NCBI GenBank assembly: GCA_023457715.1 | Contig: JAEWKR010000140.1 | Span: forward strand, 1 to 14,531 | Source of the DNA: Verrucomicrobiota bacterium | GTDB taxonomy: Bacteria > Verrucomicrobiota > Verrucomicrobiia > Opitutales > Opitutaceae | Direction of reading: 5' to 3' | DNA length: 14,531 nt | Shown: positions 6,358 to 12,975 of the stretch, one piece after another | Numbering within the stretch: position 1 is the first letter of the stretch | Layout of the letters: every line of letters begins with the position of its first letter | The notes under the pieces: model-generated | What the model was told of the DNA's origin: nothing | Database searches by the model: none | The model's input: only the letters and a program-made list of their open reading frames with translations | Translations under genes and position numbers: made by a program

Positions 6358-6400
6358 TGTTGCCGCCCGTTGGCGGGTTCACGCTTAAGTACGGGCCGCC

Positions 6401-7447
6401 ATGCCCACGCTTCCCGACCTCATCACCCAGCTTTCCAGCCGGGTCGACCTGCAACCCGGCGATGTCGACGCGGCGGCGGCGGCGCTCGCGGCCGAGGACG
6501 TGCCGGCAGGCGAGAAGGCGGATTTTCTGGCCGCGCTGGCCCGGAAAGGGGAGTCGGCGGTCGAGATCGCGGCGTTCGCGAACGCGTTTCGCGCCCGCGC
6601 CATCGACCCGGGCGTGGCGGAATGGGCGCCACGCGCGATCGACATCGTGGGTACGGGTGGCGACCACGCCGGCGGCTTCAATGTGTCCAGCCTGGTGGTC
6701 CTCGTCCTCGCTTCGGCGGGGGTGCCGGTGATGAAGCATGGGAACCGGGGCATCACCTCGAAGTGCGGCAGCGCCGACCTGCTCGCCGCGTTGGGGGTCA
6801 ATCTGGAGGCTTCACCCGACACCTTGCGCCGCGCGCTGCGGGAACTCGGCTTCGTGTTTTTCTTCGCCCCGGCCTACCACCCCACGTTCAAGCACATCGC
6901 CCCGGTGCGCAAAGCGCTGGCGGCGCAGGGGCAGCGCACGGTGTTCAACATTCTGGGTCCGTTGATCAATCCCGGCCGTCCGGCGCATGTGCTCCTGGGC
7001 AGCTTCTCGGCGGCGTGGGTGCCGCTGCTCGCACAGGCACTCGGCGAACTTGGCGGCACGGCCGGCATCGCGGCCCACGGCGTGATCGATCCCCAGCGCG
7101 GCATCGACGAACTCACCACGGCCACCCACAACCGGGTGCGCGGTTACGGCCGGCTGGCGGAGATTGACGGGCACTGGTCGGCGGGCCAGTTCGGACTGGC
7201 CGCGTCGCCCTTCTCCGACCTGCTGGGAGGCGATGTCGCGACCAATCTCGGCATCGTCGAGGCGCTGCTCGCCAACCGCGCGCCACGGGGCCTCGTGGAC
7301 ACGATCGTCCTGAACGCCGCCGTGGCGCTCTGGATCGTCGGCCGCGTGGCGCGCATCGAGGACGGCATCGGCGAGGCGCGCGAGCTTCTCCTCGGCGGCG
7401 CCGTGCAGCGCAAGATCGCGGCCACGCGGGCCTTCTTCGGCGGATAG
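6401..7447 (+). CDS. trpD: Anthranilate phosphoribosyltransferase
   Basis: TrpD joins anthranilate to phosphoribosyl pyrophosphate in the second step of tryptophan synthesis, in the cytoplasm. The 348-aa product has the PRPP-binding GTGGD (84-88), the anthranilate-site segment KHGNRGITSKCGSAD (112-126), FFFAPAYHP (153-161) and RTVFNILGPLINP (179-191). These fit the glycosyltransferase family 3 fold, with a helical N-terminal domain and an alpha/beta C-terminal domain. Related thymidine phosphorylases share the fold, but the KHGNR/KCGSAD and FNILGPL motifs point to TrpD. No other trp genes are in the window. glmM starts 6 bp after its stop, so the two are probably cotranscribed despite unrelated pathways. 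Confidence 0.93.
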   Translation: MPTLPDLITQLSSRVDLQPGDVDAAAAALAAEDVPAGEKADFLAALARKGESAVEIAAFANAFRARAIDPGVAEWAPRAIDIVGTGGDHAGGFNVSSLVVLVLASAGVPVMKHGNRGITSKCGSADLLAALGVNLEASPDTLRRALRELGFVFFFAPAYHPTFKHIAPVRKALAAQGQRTVFNILGPLINPGRPAHVLLGSFSAAWVPLLAQALGELGGTAGIAAHGVIDPQRGIDELTTATHNRVRGYGRLAEIDGHWSAGQFGLAASPFSDLLGGDVATNLGIVEALLANRAPRGLVDTIVLNAAVALWIVGRVARIEDGIGEARELLLGGAVQRKIAATRAFFGG

Positions 7448-7453
7448 ACTTTC

Positions 7454-8794
7454 ATGAGCAGAAAATATTTCGGCACCGACGGCGTGCGCGGGCCCTATGG
7501 CGGGCCCGTGGTGAACGATGCCTTCGCGGCGCGGCTGGGTTTTGCCGCCGCCGCGTGGCTCGGAGTGCGGGAGCGGCCCACGCCGCCGCGGGTTTTGATC
7601 GGACGTGACACCCGCGCGTCGGGCGTCGCGCTCGAAGCCGCCGTGGCGCGGGGCCTGCGGGCCGCCGGCGCCGAACCGGTGTCGCTGGGGATCCTGCCGA
7701 CGCCGGCAGTGGCCCGCGCCGTCGCCCGCGAAAAGGCCGCACTCGGCGTGGTCATCACCGCCTCCCACAATTGGGCGGAGGACAACGGCATCAAATTCTT
7801 CGGTTCCTCCGGCACCAAGCTGACCGATGACGATGAGTTGGGTATTGAAGCCCATCTTCCCGAGGTGGTCGAGGAGGCCGGCGCGGTGGCGCCGCTGCCG
7901 GCCTACGATGCGATCGGGGATTATCTCCGCGCGATGGGCTCGATCCTGCCGGAAGGTTCGCTCCGCGGTTGGAAGATCGTTTTGGACACCGCCAACGGCG
8001 CCACCTGCGGCACCTCGCCACGGCTGCTGCGCGCGCTCGGCGCCGAGGTCGTCGGGATTGGCGACGCCCCCACCGGCACGAACATCAACGCGGGCGTCGG
8101 CAGCGAACACCCCGAAAAGCTCGCCGCGCGTGTGGTGGCCGAGCAGGCGCGCCTCGGCGTGGCCCATGACGGCGACGGCGATCGGTGCGTGCTTTGCGAC
8201 GAAGCCGGCGGCGTGCTGGACGGCGATGAGATTCTGACCATCCTCGCGCTGCAGGCCCTCCAACGTCGCGCCTTGGTGGCCGACACCCTGGTCGTGACGG
8301 TGCAAAGCAATCTCGGCGTCGACGCCGCCGTCAAGGCCGCGGGGGGCAAGGTCGCGCGCACCGCCGTCGGGGATCGCTATGTCATCGAGCGCATGCTCGC
8401 GGAAGGCGCGACCCTCGGTGGCGAATCCTCCGGCCACATCATCTGTTCCGAGGTGTCGTCGACGGGTGACGGGCTCGTGGCCGCCTTGAAGGTGATCGAG
8501 GTGATGGTCGCCACCGGCGAACCGCTCTCGGCGCTGCGCCGGCGCCTGAAGAAGTTTCCGCAGGTGACCTCGGCGCTGAAAGTGCGGGAGCGCAAGCCGC
8601 TGGAGGCGCTGACGGGCCTGACCCGCGCGATTGCGCAGCTGGAGCAAAGCCTCGGGGCGGAAGGTCGCGTGCTCGTGCGCTGGTCCGGCACCGAACCCAA
8701 GCTCCGTTTCCTGGTGGAAGGTCCAACCGATGCGGTCGTCAAACGCGGCATCGATGCGCTGATGGCGGCGGCCAGGGCGGAGCTGGAGCAATAG
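7454..8794 (+). CDS. glmM: Phosphoglucosamine mutase
   Basis: GlmM converts glucosamine 6-phosphate to glucosamine 1-phosphate, leading to UDP-GlcNAc for peptidoglycan and lipid A. The 446-aa protein has all four alpha-D-phosphohexomutase regions: FGTDGVRG at the start, the phosphoserine loop ITASHN with S104, the metal-binding DGDGDRC (239-245), the sugar-recognition GGESSGHI (322-329, the GlmM form of this loop), and the phosphate-binding RWSGTEPKLR (409-418). Length is typical. It is 6 bp after trpD and is followed by a strong compound hairpin. A gene for the downstream uridylyltransferase step is also in this window at 12976-14409. Confidence 0.96.
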   Translation: MSRKYFGTDGVRGPYGGPVVNDAFAARLGFAAAAWLGVRERPTPPRVLIGRDTRASGVALEAAVARGLRAAGAEPVSLGILPTPAVARAVAREKAALGVVITASHNWAEDNGIKFFGSSGTKLTDDDELGIEAHLPEVVEEAGAVAPLPAYDAIGDYLRAMGSILPEGSLRGWKIVLDTANGATCGTSPRLLRALGAEVVGIGDAPTGTNINAGVGSEHPEKLAARVVAEQARLGVAHDGDGDRCVLCDEAGGVLDGDEILTILALQALQRRALVADTLVVTVQSNLGVDAAVKAAGGKVARTAVGDRYVIERMLAEGATLGGESSGHIICSEVSSTGDGLVAALKVIEVMVATGEPLSALRRRLKKFPQVTSALKVRERKPLEALTGLTRAIAQLEQSLGAEGRVLVRWSGTEPKLRFLVEGPTDAVVKRGIDALMAAARAELEQ

Positions 8795-8801
8795 ACTCCG
8801 C

Positions 8802-8876
8802 GATCCGGCGGCTTGCCCGAGGCTGGGGTAGCGAGTCCCGCGTTGACGCGGGAGGCCTCGGTTGCGCCGCCCGATC
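8802..8876. repeat. Compound stem-loop element after glmM
   Basis: Nested complementary segments: GGCGGC (8807-8812) pairs with GCCGCC (8866-8871); CCGAGGC (8817-8823) with GCCTCGG (8855-8861); TCCCGCG (8836-8842) with CGCGGGA (8847-8853) around a TTGA loop. GATC at 8802-8805 and 8873-8876 extends the outer stem past one mismatch. A symmetric TTGC/TTGC internal loop separates the two outer stems. It starts 8 nt after the glmM stop and could serve as a terminator or RNA stabiliser, but no T-run follows. It looks like a dispersed REP-type element. Confidence 0.75.
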
Positions 8877-8988
8877 CTTCCGCGTGAACGCAGGACTACC
8901 TGCTCAGGCAACGGTCACGTCCTCGATCTCAGAACGCGGTTTTCCGGGCTTGTTACTTCGTCCGCTCACTCTACTTTCGGCCGTTCCT

Positions 8989-9405
8989 ATGGAGAAGACT
9001 TTCATCATCTTTAAGCCGGACTGCATGGAAAAGCGGGTCGTCGGCAGCGTCCTGAGCCGTTTCGAAGCCGCCGGTTTCGACGTGATCGGCTGCAAGATGG
9101 GCCGTCTGTCGCCCGCGCTGTTGCGCGAGCACTACGCCCACGTGGCGAGCAAGCCGTTCTATCCGGACATCGAGGCGTTCATGAACTCGCGGCCGGTGAT
9201 CATGCTGGCCCTGCGCGGCGAAAATGTGGTCCAGCGCGTCCGCGATCTGCTGGGCCCGACGGATTCCAAGAAGGCGGCCAAGGGCACGATCCGCGGCGAC
9301 TTTGGCACCGACATGATGCGCAACATCGTGCATGCCTCCGACAGCGTCGAGAATGGGCAGGCCGAGCTCGCGCGGTTCTTCAAGGCCGACGAACTGTTCG
9401 CGTAA
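8989..9405 (+). CDS. ndk: Nucleoside-diphosphate kinase
   Basis: Ndk balances nucleoside triphosphate pools by moving the gamma phosphate from ATP to NDPs through a phosphohistidine. The 138-aa protein is full length (family about 140). It starts EKTFIIFKPDCMEK, contains the loop with HYAHVASKPFYPD, and RVRDLLGPTDSKKAAKGTIRGDFG, and has the catalytic histidine at H115 in NIVHASDSVE. The frame is open upstream to 8884, but those residues do not fit the family and ATG 8989 gives the standard N-terminus. No Shine-Dalgarno is visible. It is probably expressed separately from glmM because of the hairpin between them. Confidence 0.96.
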   Translation: MEKTFIIFKPDCMEKRVVGSVLSRFEAAGFDVIGCKMGRLSPALLREHYAHVASKPFYPDIEAFMNSRPVIMLALRGENVVQRVRDLLGPTDSKKAAKGTIRGDFGTDMMRNIVHASDSVENGQAELARFFKADELFA

Positions 9406-9458
9406 GACTGGGGTCCGTCCTCCCGCCGCCTTGGGGTCGCAACCCATGGCACCATGAC

Positions 9459-9480
9459 GCGCCGCCCGGTACGGTGGCGC
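9459..9480 (+). other. Weak GC hairpin between ndk and a small open frame
   Basis: GCGCCGCC (9459-9466) can pair with GGTGGCGC (9473-9480), one pair being G-U, around a 6-nt loop. It ends 4 nt before the ATG at 9485 and contains the only GGTGG that could act as its ribosome site. It could be a poor terminator for ndk or could mask that start; chance is also possible. Confidence 0.25.
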
Positions 9481-9484
9481 CATC

Positions 9485-9652
9485 ATGTCACCCTATCAGG
9501 GCAGTCTGATGCGGCTCGCGTTCACCACGAGCGCGTTCCTGGCCGTTTTGGCCGGGGCGTTCTCCTATTGGCAGGAGACAGCCGCGCGGAAGAGCATGGA
9601 ATCCAGAGTCTACCATTCCGCGTCGCTTCCGCAGTCAGGAAACTCGAAATGA
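9485..9652 (+). CDS. Possible 55-aa membrane peptide, function unknown
   Basis: An open frame from ATG 9485 to TGA 9650-9652 encodes 55 residues. After MSPYQGSL comes MRLAFTTSAFLAVLAGAFSY, a short basic start then about 17 hydrophobic residues, then a charged stretch WQETAARKSME. This fits a single-span or signal-anchored peptide. Codons 9-37 end almost entirely in G or C, as in neighbouring real genes; the last 18 codons do not, so the true C-terminus may have drifted. A GGTGG lies at about -12 to -8 from the ATG. A second possible start is ATG 9509. No family is recognised. The other long frame through this region (from 9454) has no coding character. Confidence 0.4.
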   Translation: MSPYQGSLMRLAFTTSAFLAVLAGAFSYWQETAARKSMESRVYHSASLPQSGNSK

Positions 9653-9691
9653 GAAGACCACGAATCACTCTCACTTTCCCTTTCCCTGACT

Positions 9692-10141
9692 TCACCGCGG
9701 CTTCGGCTCGATCGGCGGTACATTGAGCCGGAGCCAATAGTTCCGCAGCTCTACGGCCAGTTCGCGCAGCGCATTCAGGCTCGTCGGCTTCACGAGGTAG
9801 GAGTTCGCCCCGGCCCGGTAGGCCTCCGCGATGTCTTTCGGCTCGGTGGACGACGTGAAGATGATCACGACCATCGAATGCAGCGCAGGGTGCGACCGGA
9901 TCCACCGCAACACCTCGAGGCCGGACACCAGCGGCAGCTTCAGGTCGAGCAGGATCAGTGCCGGCAGGGGCACGGTGCGTTTCTTGAGGTCGATGGCGTT
10001 GGACAGATACTCCATGGCCAAGGCGCCGTGGGAGACCCGGTGAACGGGATGGATGAACTGCGCCTTCCGAAAAGCGTTCTCCAGCAGGGCAATCGAGTCC
10101 TCTTCATCCTCGACGACCAGAATGGTGGGGACATTCGTCAT
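9692..10141 (-). CDS. Single-domain response regulator, Rcp1/CheY-like
   Basis: The 149-aa protein is one receiver domain without an output domain. Visible are the acidic pocket in ILVVEDEED (E11, D12), the phospho-accepting aspartate D66 in LILLDLKLP, T97 in IIFTSSTEP, and K118 in YLVKPTS. The pattern GANSYLVKP and the C-terminal helix NYWLRLNVPP are typical of the Rcp1-type receivers that pair with phytochrome and other hybrid sensor kinases. It likely passes phosphate to, or binds, a partner encoded elsewhere, as no kinase is in the window. I start it at ATG 10141, where the receiver fold begins; the frame stays open to 10177. It is last in a minus-strand series after the 120-aa unknown gene. 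Confidence 0.9.
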   Translation of the reverse strand: MTNVPTILVVEDEEDSIALLENAFRKAQFIHPVHRVSHGALAMEYLSNAIDLKKRTVPLPALILLDLKLPLVSGLEVLRWIRSHPALHSMVVIIFTSSTEPKDIAEAYRAGANSYLVKPTSLNALRELAVELRNYWLRLNVPPIEPKPR

Positions 10142-10235
10142 CGCCGACGAGCATCGCCATCCCCACGCCGACCGCAAGGGGCATTTGGATCAGCGTCGCG
10201 GCCGCGTCCAAACGAAAAGCCAAACTCACGCTGAA

Positions 10236-10290
10236 GGTACCGGCTGAAGCCGGCGCTACGACGCCTGTAGCGCCGGCTTTAGCGGGTACC
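10236..10290. repeat. Long inverted repeat, 24-bp arms with 7-nt loop
   Basis: The arms at 10236-10259 and 10267-10290 pair at 22 of 24 positions, with one G-T pair (10246/10280) and one G-G mismatch (10242/10284). Both outer ends are GGTACC, and the inner part is CCGGCGCTAC against GTAGCGCCGG. The loop is GACGCCT. It lies between the 120-aa unknown gene and the response regulator and has the form of a REP/MITE-like palindrome rather than an intrinsic terminator, as no T-run follows. Confidence 0.9.
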
Positions 10291-10302
10291 CCGGGATCCA
10301 CC

Positions 10303-10330
10303 GAAACCCAAAACTCAAAACTCAAAACTC
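10303..10330. repeat. Heptad tandem-repeat array 4 (AAAACTC units), 4 copies
   Basis: Units GAAACCC, AAAACTC, AAAACTC, AAAACTC fill 10303-10330. The unit is the same as in array 1 (111-188), about 10 kb away. It lies 17 bp beyond the stop of the 120-aa gene (minus strand), and 13 bp from the long inverted repeat. Confidence 0.88.
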
Positions 10331-10346
10331 CATCCGCCTCCCCGTC

Positions 10347-10709
10347 CTACACCCGCCGAAAGCGCGGGTTCAATTTGTGCCGCAGGTCCTGCACCGCGAT
10401 GGCGCGCTGGTAGGCCTCGGTGAGGTTGGGATGATCGCTGCGCATCGGAGTACTGGGCTTCACGCCCACATGGGTGATCGCGACGCGATGCTTCGTCCAC
10501 AATTCCTCGATACGCCGCTGGCACTCCTCCAGCAGGTCATCGACGCAGTCGACGAACAGGACGCTTTCCCGCGGGTCCTCCGGACGGCCCCGACGGCCGA
10601 TCAGGATGAAGAACGCGCTTTGTGAGGAATGGAAGACTTCGGCGAGCTGATGCTTGGGGACAACCTTGAAGCCCGGGATGCGGGTGGAATCGAGTGGGGT
10701 GGTACTCAT
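10347..10709 (-). CDS. Hypothetical protein, 120 aa
   Basis: I do not recognise the family. From ATG 10709 the protein reads MSTTPLDSTRIPGFKVVPKH, then an apparent beta strand AFFILIGRRGR, a second strand SVLFVDCVDD, a charged helix LLEECQRRIEELWTKH, a strand AITHVGVKP, and a basic C-terminal helix ending LRHKLNPRFRRV. This suggests a small soluble alpha/beta protein with no signal peptide or membrane span. An upstream GTG or ATG would extend it to 10823, but the added residues (Arg/Cys-rich, no clear structure) look non-coding. It lies between the GspB-like gene and the response regulator on the same strand, separated from each by 200-260 bp with hairpins, so it may be its own transcription unit. 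Confidence 0.7.
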   Translation of the reverse strand: MSTTPLDSTRIPGFKVVPKHQLAEVFHSSQSAFFILIGRRGRPEDPRESVLFVDCVDDLLEECQRRIEELWTKHRVAITHVGVKPSTPMRSDHPNLTEAYQRAIAVQDLRHKLNPRFRRV

Positions 10710-10928
10710 CACGGCCGGAGGGTAGGCCGCGCCCTTTCCGGTTGCGACCCGAAGCCGCCAAGCAAAGTCACCAACCTGGCATCGGGGAATGTCGTTGACC
10801 CGGCAGCCACAGCGGCGCGCCAAGGCAATAAAAAGTTATTCACCGGGATGGTCGATAGCCGAGAGTCCAGAGACATAGAGCCAGCCAAGGCGCGGCACTC
10901 CGATCCCTTCTGCCCTCCTTGCCCCGGC

Positions 10929-10958
10929 GCCCGGAGCTCTGGTCCGTGGACTCCGGGC
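10929..10958 (-). terminator. Candidate terminator hairpin after the GspB-like gene
   Basis: GCCCGGAG (10929-10936) pairs perfectly with CTCCGGGC (10951-10958) around a 14-nt loop, starting 13 nt beyond the stop of the minus-strand gene. There is no T-run, so it may be Rho-dependent or only a 3' stabilising stem. The rest of the 10710-10971 spacer shows only a short AGAG-rich stretch at 10861-10881. Confidence 0.35.
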
Positions 10959-10971
10959 TGTCGACTCTGCC

Positions 10972-11652
10972 TCAGAAATTCTTCACATACACGGCGCCCT
11001 GGGCGTCGGTGAAGGTCAGGCTGTCGGGGGCGACCTTGATGAGCTTCACCCCAAGCGTGCGCTCCACGACATCGTTCACCCGGTACACCCGGTCGTTCAT
11101 CAGGACCTTGCTCTCATTTCCCGAGGATCGGATTCCCATCACGCGCACGGATTCGACGAACTGGTGGACCCGCTCGTCGGCACCGGGCTCCGGAGCCACA
11201 GCGGCCGGTGCCGGGGTGGCTTCCGCGAGCGTTGCGGCTGGCGCCGGCTCGGTCGGCTCAGGCGTGCGCGGCTCCGGGTCGACGGCGCCCGGGGCCGGCG
11301 TCGGGGTGGGGGGCGGCAGCGTGACCGCGATGGGCGTCACCGTCGGGGTCTCCGCCATCGGCACGGAAACCTGCGGCGTGATGGCGGGCAATTCCGCGGG
11401 CTGCGGAGCGACGGCCACGGGCGCCTTGGCGGGCGCCACCGGATCGTCGGGTCCGTGCGTCAGCCAGATCGCCGTTCCGATCATTGACGCCACCACCAGC
11501 GCGACGGCCCCCACGCCGATCAGCAGCATCGAACGCGCGCTGCGCGGCTTGGCTCGCCGGGCGACCGCGCCGCCGGTCTCGGCAGCCTCGGGGGCGGCGC
11601 CCTCCTGGCGGGCGCGCTGCGCCTTCTTCAGCGCTTCATTGATCAGACTCAT
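10972..11652 (-). CDS. GspB-like protein (type II secretion system assembly)
   Basis: The 226-aa protein has the layout of GspB/ExeB: a cytoplasmic N-terminal amphipathic helix MSLINEALKKAQRARQ, one membrane span at about 41-64 (MLLIGVGAVALVVASMIG), a long Pro/Ala/Thr/Glu-rich periplasmic linker at about 67-157, and a compact C-terminal domain (about 162-226, with VMGIRSSGNESKVLMNDRVY and LTFTDAQGAVYVKNF). In Aeromonas, ExeB with ATPase ExeA helps place the secretin in the outer membrane through peptidoglycan. The ExeA-like gene lies 35 bp upstream on the same strand, supporting the call. The C-terminal domain also resembles PilP-like domains, so a type IV pilus role cannot be excluded. No other secretion genes are in the window. 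Confidence 0.72.
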   Translation of the reverse strand: MSLINEALKKAQRARQEGAAPEAAETGGAVARRAKPRSARSMLLIGVGAVALVVASMIGTAIWLTHGPDDPVAPAKAPVAVAPQPAELPAITPQVSVPMAETPTVTPIAVTLPPPTPTPAPGAVDPEPRTPEPTEPAPAATLAEATPAPAAVAPEPGADERVHQFVESVRVMGIRSSGNESKVLMNDRVYRVNDVVERTLGVKLIKVAPDSLTFTDAQGAVYVKNF

Positions 11653-11687
11653 GACGGTGGGAGACGGTCGCGATCGCGGCGTTCAGG

Positions 11688-12503
11688 TCAATCCGTGAGG
11701 TTTTCCATGTCCTTCACCGCGCGGCGGACATCCCAGTACGTGACCTCGTCCGCCTCCCGAATATAGGTGGCCAGCAACGCGCGGTCGCAGAGATTGTTGA
11801 CGATCCGCGGGATGCCTCCGCTGGCCCGGTGGATCGCCCGCAGCGCCCAGCGGGTGAAGCGGGGACGCCCATCCCCGCCGGCCAGCGTGAGCCGGTGGTG
11901 GATGTAGTGCGCGACGTCGGATTGGGATAGCGGGTGCAGTTCGTAATGCACCAGGATGCGCTGCCGCAGCTGCCGCAGTTCCTGGCGTGCGAGCACCTCC
12001 TTCAGTTCCGGCTGCCCCATGAGGACGATCTGGAGGAGCTTCTGTTTGTCCGTTTCGAGATTCGAAAGGAGCCGGATCTGCTCGAGCACCTCGAAGCTGA
12101 GGTTCTGCGCCTCGTCGACGATCAGGACGATGTCCCGCGCCTTCTCGATCCGCTCCAGCAGCACCCGGTTCATCTGCGCCACGAGGTCGACCTGGGAGCG
12201 CGCCAGCTTGGTCTCGCCCAGTTCGGTCAGGATGGCCTTGAGCATCTGCGTCTCCGTCACGCGCGGGTTGAGGATCAGGGCGGTGTCGTAATGATCCGGA
12301 CTGAGCTCATTGAGAAAACGCCGGCAGAGGGTGGTCTTGCCGCAACCCACTTCGCCCACCAGCACGATGAATCCCTTTTTCTCCTGCACCCCGTATTTCA
12401 GGTGTTGCAAGGCCTCCTGGTGCGTGGGGCTCAGATAGAGGAATCGCGGGTCCGGCGTGATGTTGAATGGCATCTCGCGAAACCCGTAAAAGCTCTGATA
12501 CAT
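11688..12503 (-). CDS. ExeA/GspA-family AAA ATPase
   Basis: The 271-aa product starts MYQSFYGFREMPFNITPDP, the hallmark N-terminus of ExeA/GspA-type ATPases, followed by FLYLSPTHQEALQHLKYGV. Walker A is GEVGCGKTT (50-58), Walker B is IVLIVDEAQ (about 125-133), with a sensor-like IVLMGQPEL near 159-167 and the arginine-rich ELRQLRQRI. The protein ends soon after the helical lid; there is no C-terminal membrane span or peptidoglycan-binding domain as in full-length Aeromonas ExeA. Similar short ATPases occur at exosortase/PEP-CTERM polysaccharide loci, so that role is an alternative. The GspB-like gene directly downstream favours secretion-system assembly. The frame is open to 12575, but ATG 12503 gives the family start. 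Confidence 0.88.
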   Translation of the reverse strand: MYQSFYGFREMPFNITPDPRFLYLSPTHQEALQHLKYGVQEKKGFIVLVGEVGCGKTTLCRRFLNELSPDHYDTALILNPRVTETQMLKAILTELGETKLARSQVDLVAQMNRVLLERIEKARDIVLIVDEAQNLSFEVLEQIRLLSNLETDKQKLLQIVLMGQPELKEVLARQELRQLRQRILVHYELHPLSQSDVAHYIHHRLTLAGGDGRPRFTRWALRAIHRASGGIPRIVNNLCDRALLATYIREADEVTYWDVRRAVKDMENLTD

Positions 12504-12609
12504 GGGTGCGAAACGGTGGCCGCGCACCGGGCGAAACGCACGCCTAATCCCGCCAATCAGGCCGCCCGCGCGCATTTGAAATTCCCTTTACTCCCCCGCG
12601 GGCTCCCTA

Positions 12610-12620
12610 ATTGAGTCAAT
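12610..12620. promoter_or_regulatory. Small palindrome in the divergent exeA-like/ftsB-like spacer
   Basis: ATTGA-G-TCAAT is a perfect 5+5 bp palindrome around a central G, ending 10 nt before the TTG start of the ftsB-like gene. The 127-bp divergent region (12504-12630) must hold promoters for both directions, but no hexamer pair with good spacing was seen. It could be a small operator; a palindrome this short may occur by chance. Confidence 0.2.
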
Positions 12621-12630
12621 CCCTCCGCCT

Positions 12631-12912
12631 TTGAACCCCCGCCGCCTCATCATTCTGGTGTATGTGCTTCTACTGGTGGCCTTCAGTCTCGGCGCCGGCG
12701 CCGTGTGGCTCGATGCCCGGGCGCAGTACCGGCAGTTGAAGCAGGCGGAGCTCGGCCACCGGCAGAAACTGGCTGAGGCGCAGGAGCGGCTGAGGGAGCA
12801 GGAACGCATCCTCCAGCGGCTGAAATCGGACCCCGAGTACGTGGAAATGGTGATCCGTCAGCGGCTCCGCTATGCCCGCCCGGGGGAGCAGATCTTCCGC
12901 TTTCCCGACTGA
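12631..12912 (+). CDS. Septum formation initiator family protein (FtsB/DivIC-like)
   Basis: The 93-aa protein has the FtsB/DivIC layout: a short basic N-terminus MNPRR, one membrane span at about 7-27 (LIILVYVLLLVAFSLGAGAV), a coiled coil at about 30-65 rich in Q, L, E and R, then the conserved C-terminal block DPEYVEMVIRQRLRYARPGE (67-86). Such proteins join FtsL and FtsQ (or DivIB) at the division site to license septal peptidoglycan synthesis. The start appears to be TTG at 12631; an in-frame stop at 12577-12579 leaves no ATG or GTG upstream. No Shine-Dalgarno is present. It lies 63 bp before the UDP-GlcNAc pyrophosphorylase gene on the same strand, probably cotranscribed. Confidence 0.85.
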   Translation: MNPRRLIILVYVLLLVAFSLGAGAVWLDARAQYRQLKQAELGHRQKLAEAQERLREQERILQRLKSDPEYVEMVIRQRLRYARPGEQIFRFPD

Positions 12913-12975
12913 GACGCCACAAAATCAAGGCCGCCGGGCGAACCCATTTCCCTTCCGACTGACCATTTCCGCCGC

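Noticed and set aside
6812..8911. A very long open frame (about 699 codons) on the minus strand opposite trpD and glmM
   Set aside because: It is antisense to two well-conserved genes with intact motifs; its Arg/Gly/His-rich translation is the usual product of reading GC-rich codons backwards.
9454..9726. A 90-codon plus-strand frame after ndk
   Set aside because: It has no biased third positions, runs into the antisense of the regulator gene, and competes with a better-looking 55-codon frame at 9485-9652.
10710..10823. N-terminal extension of the 120-aa protein to 10823
   Set aside because: The extra 38 residues are Arg/Cys-rich with no structure, and the plausible soluble domain begins at ATG 10709.
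10861..10881. A fifth heptad-array locus made of AGAG-containing units
   Set aside because: The AGAG motifs are spaced 7 then 8 bp and the units do not align well; too short and degenerate to call.
12504..12630. Sigma-70 promoters in the divergent spacer before the ExeA-like and FtsB-like genes
   Set aside because: TTGAAA (plus, 12576-12581) and TTGACT (minus) are present, but neither has a -10 hexamer at 15-19 bp.
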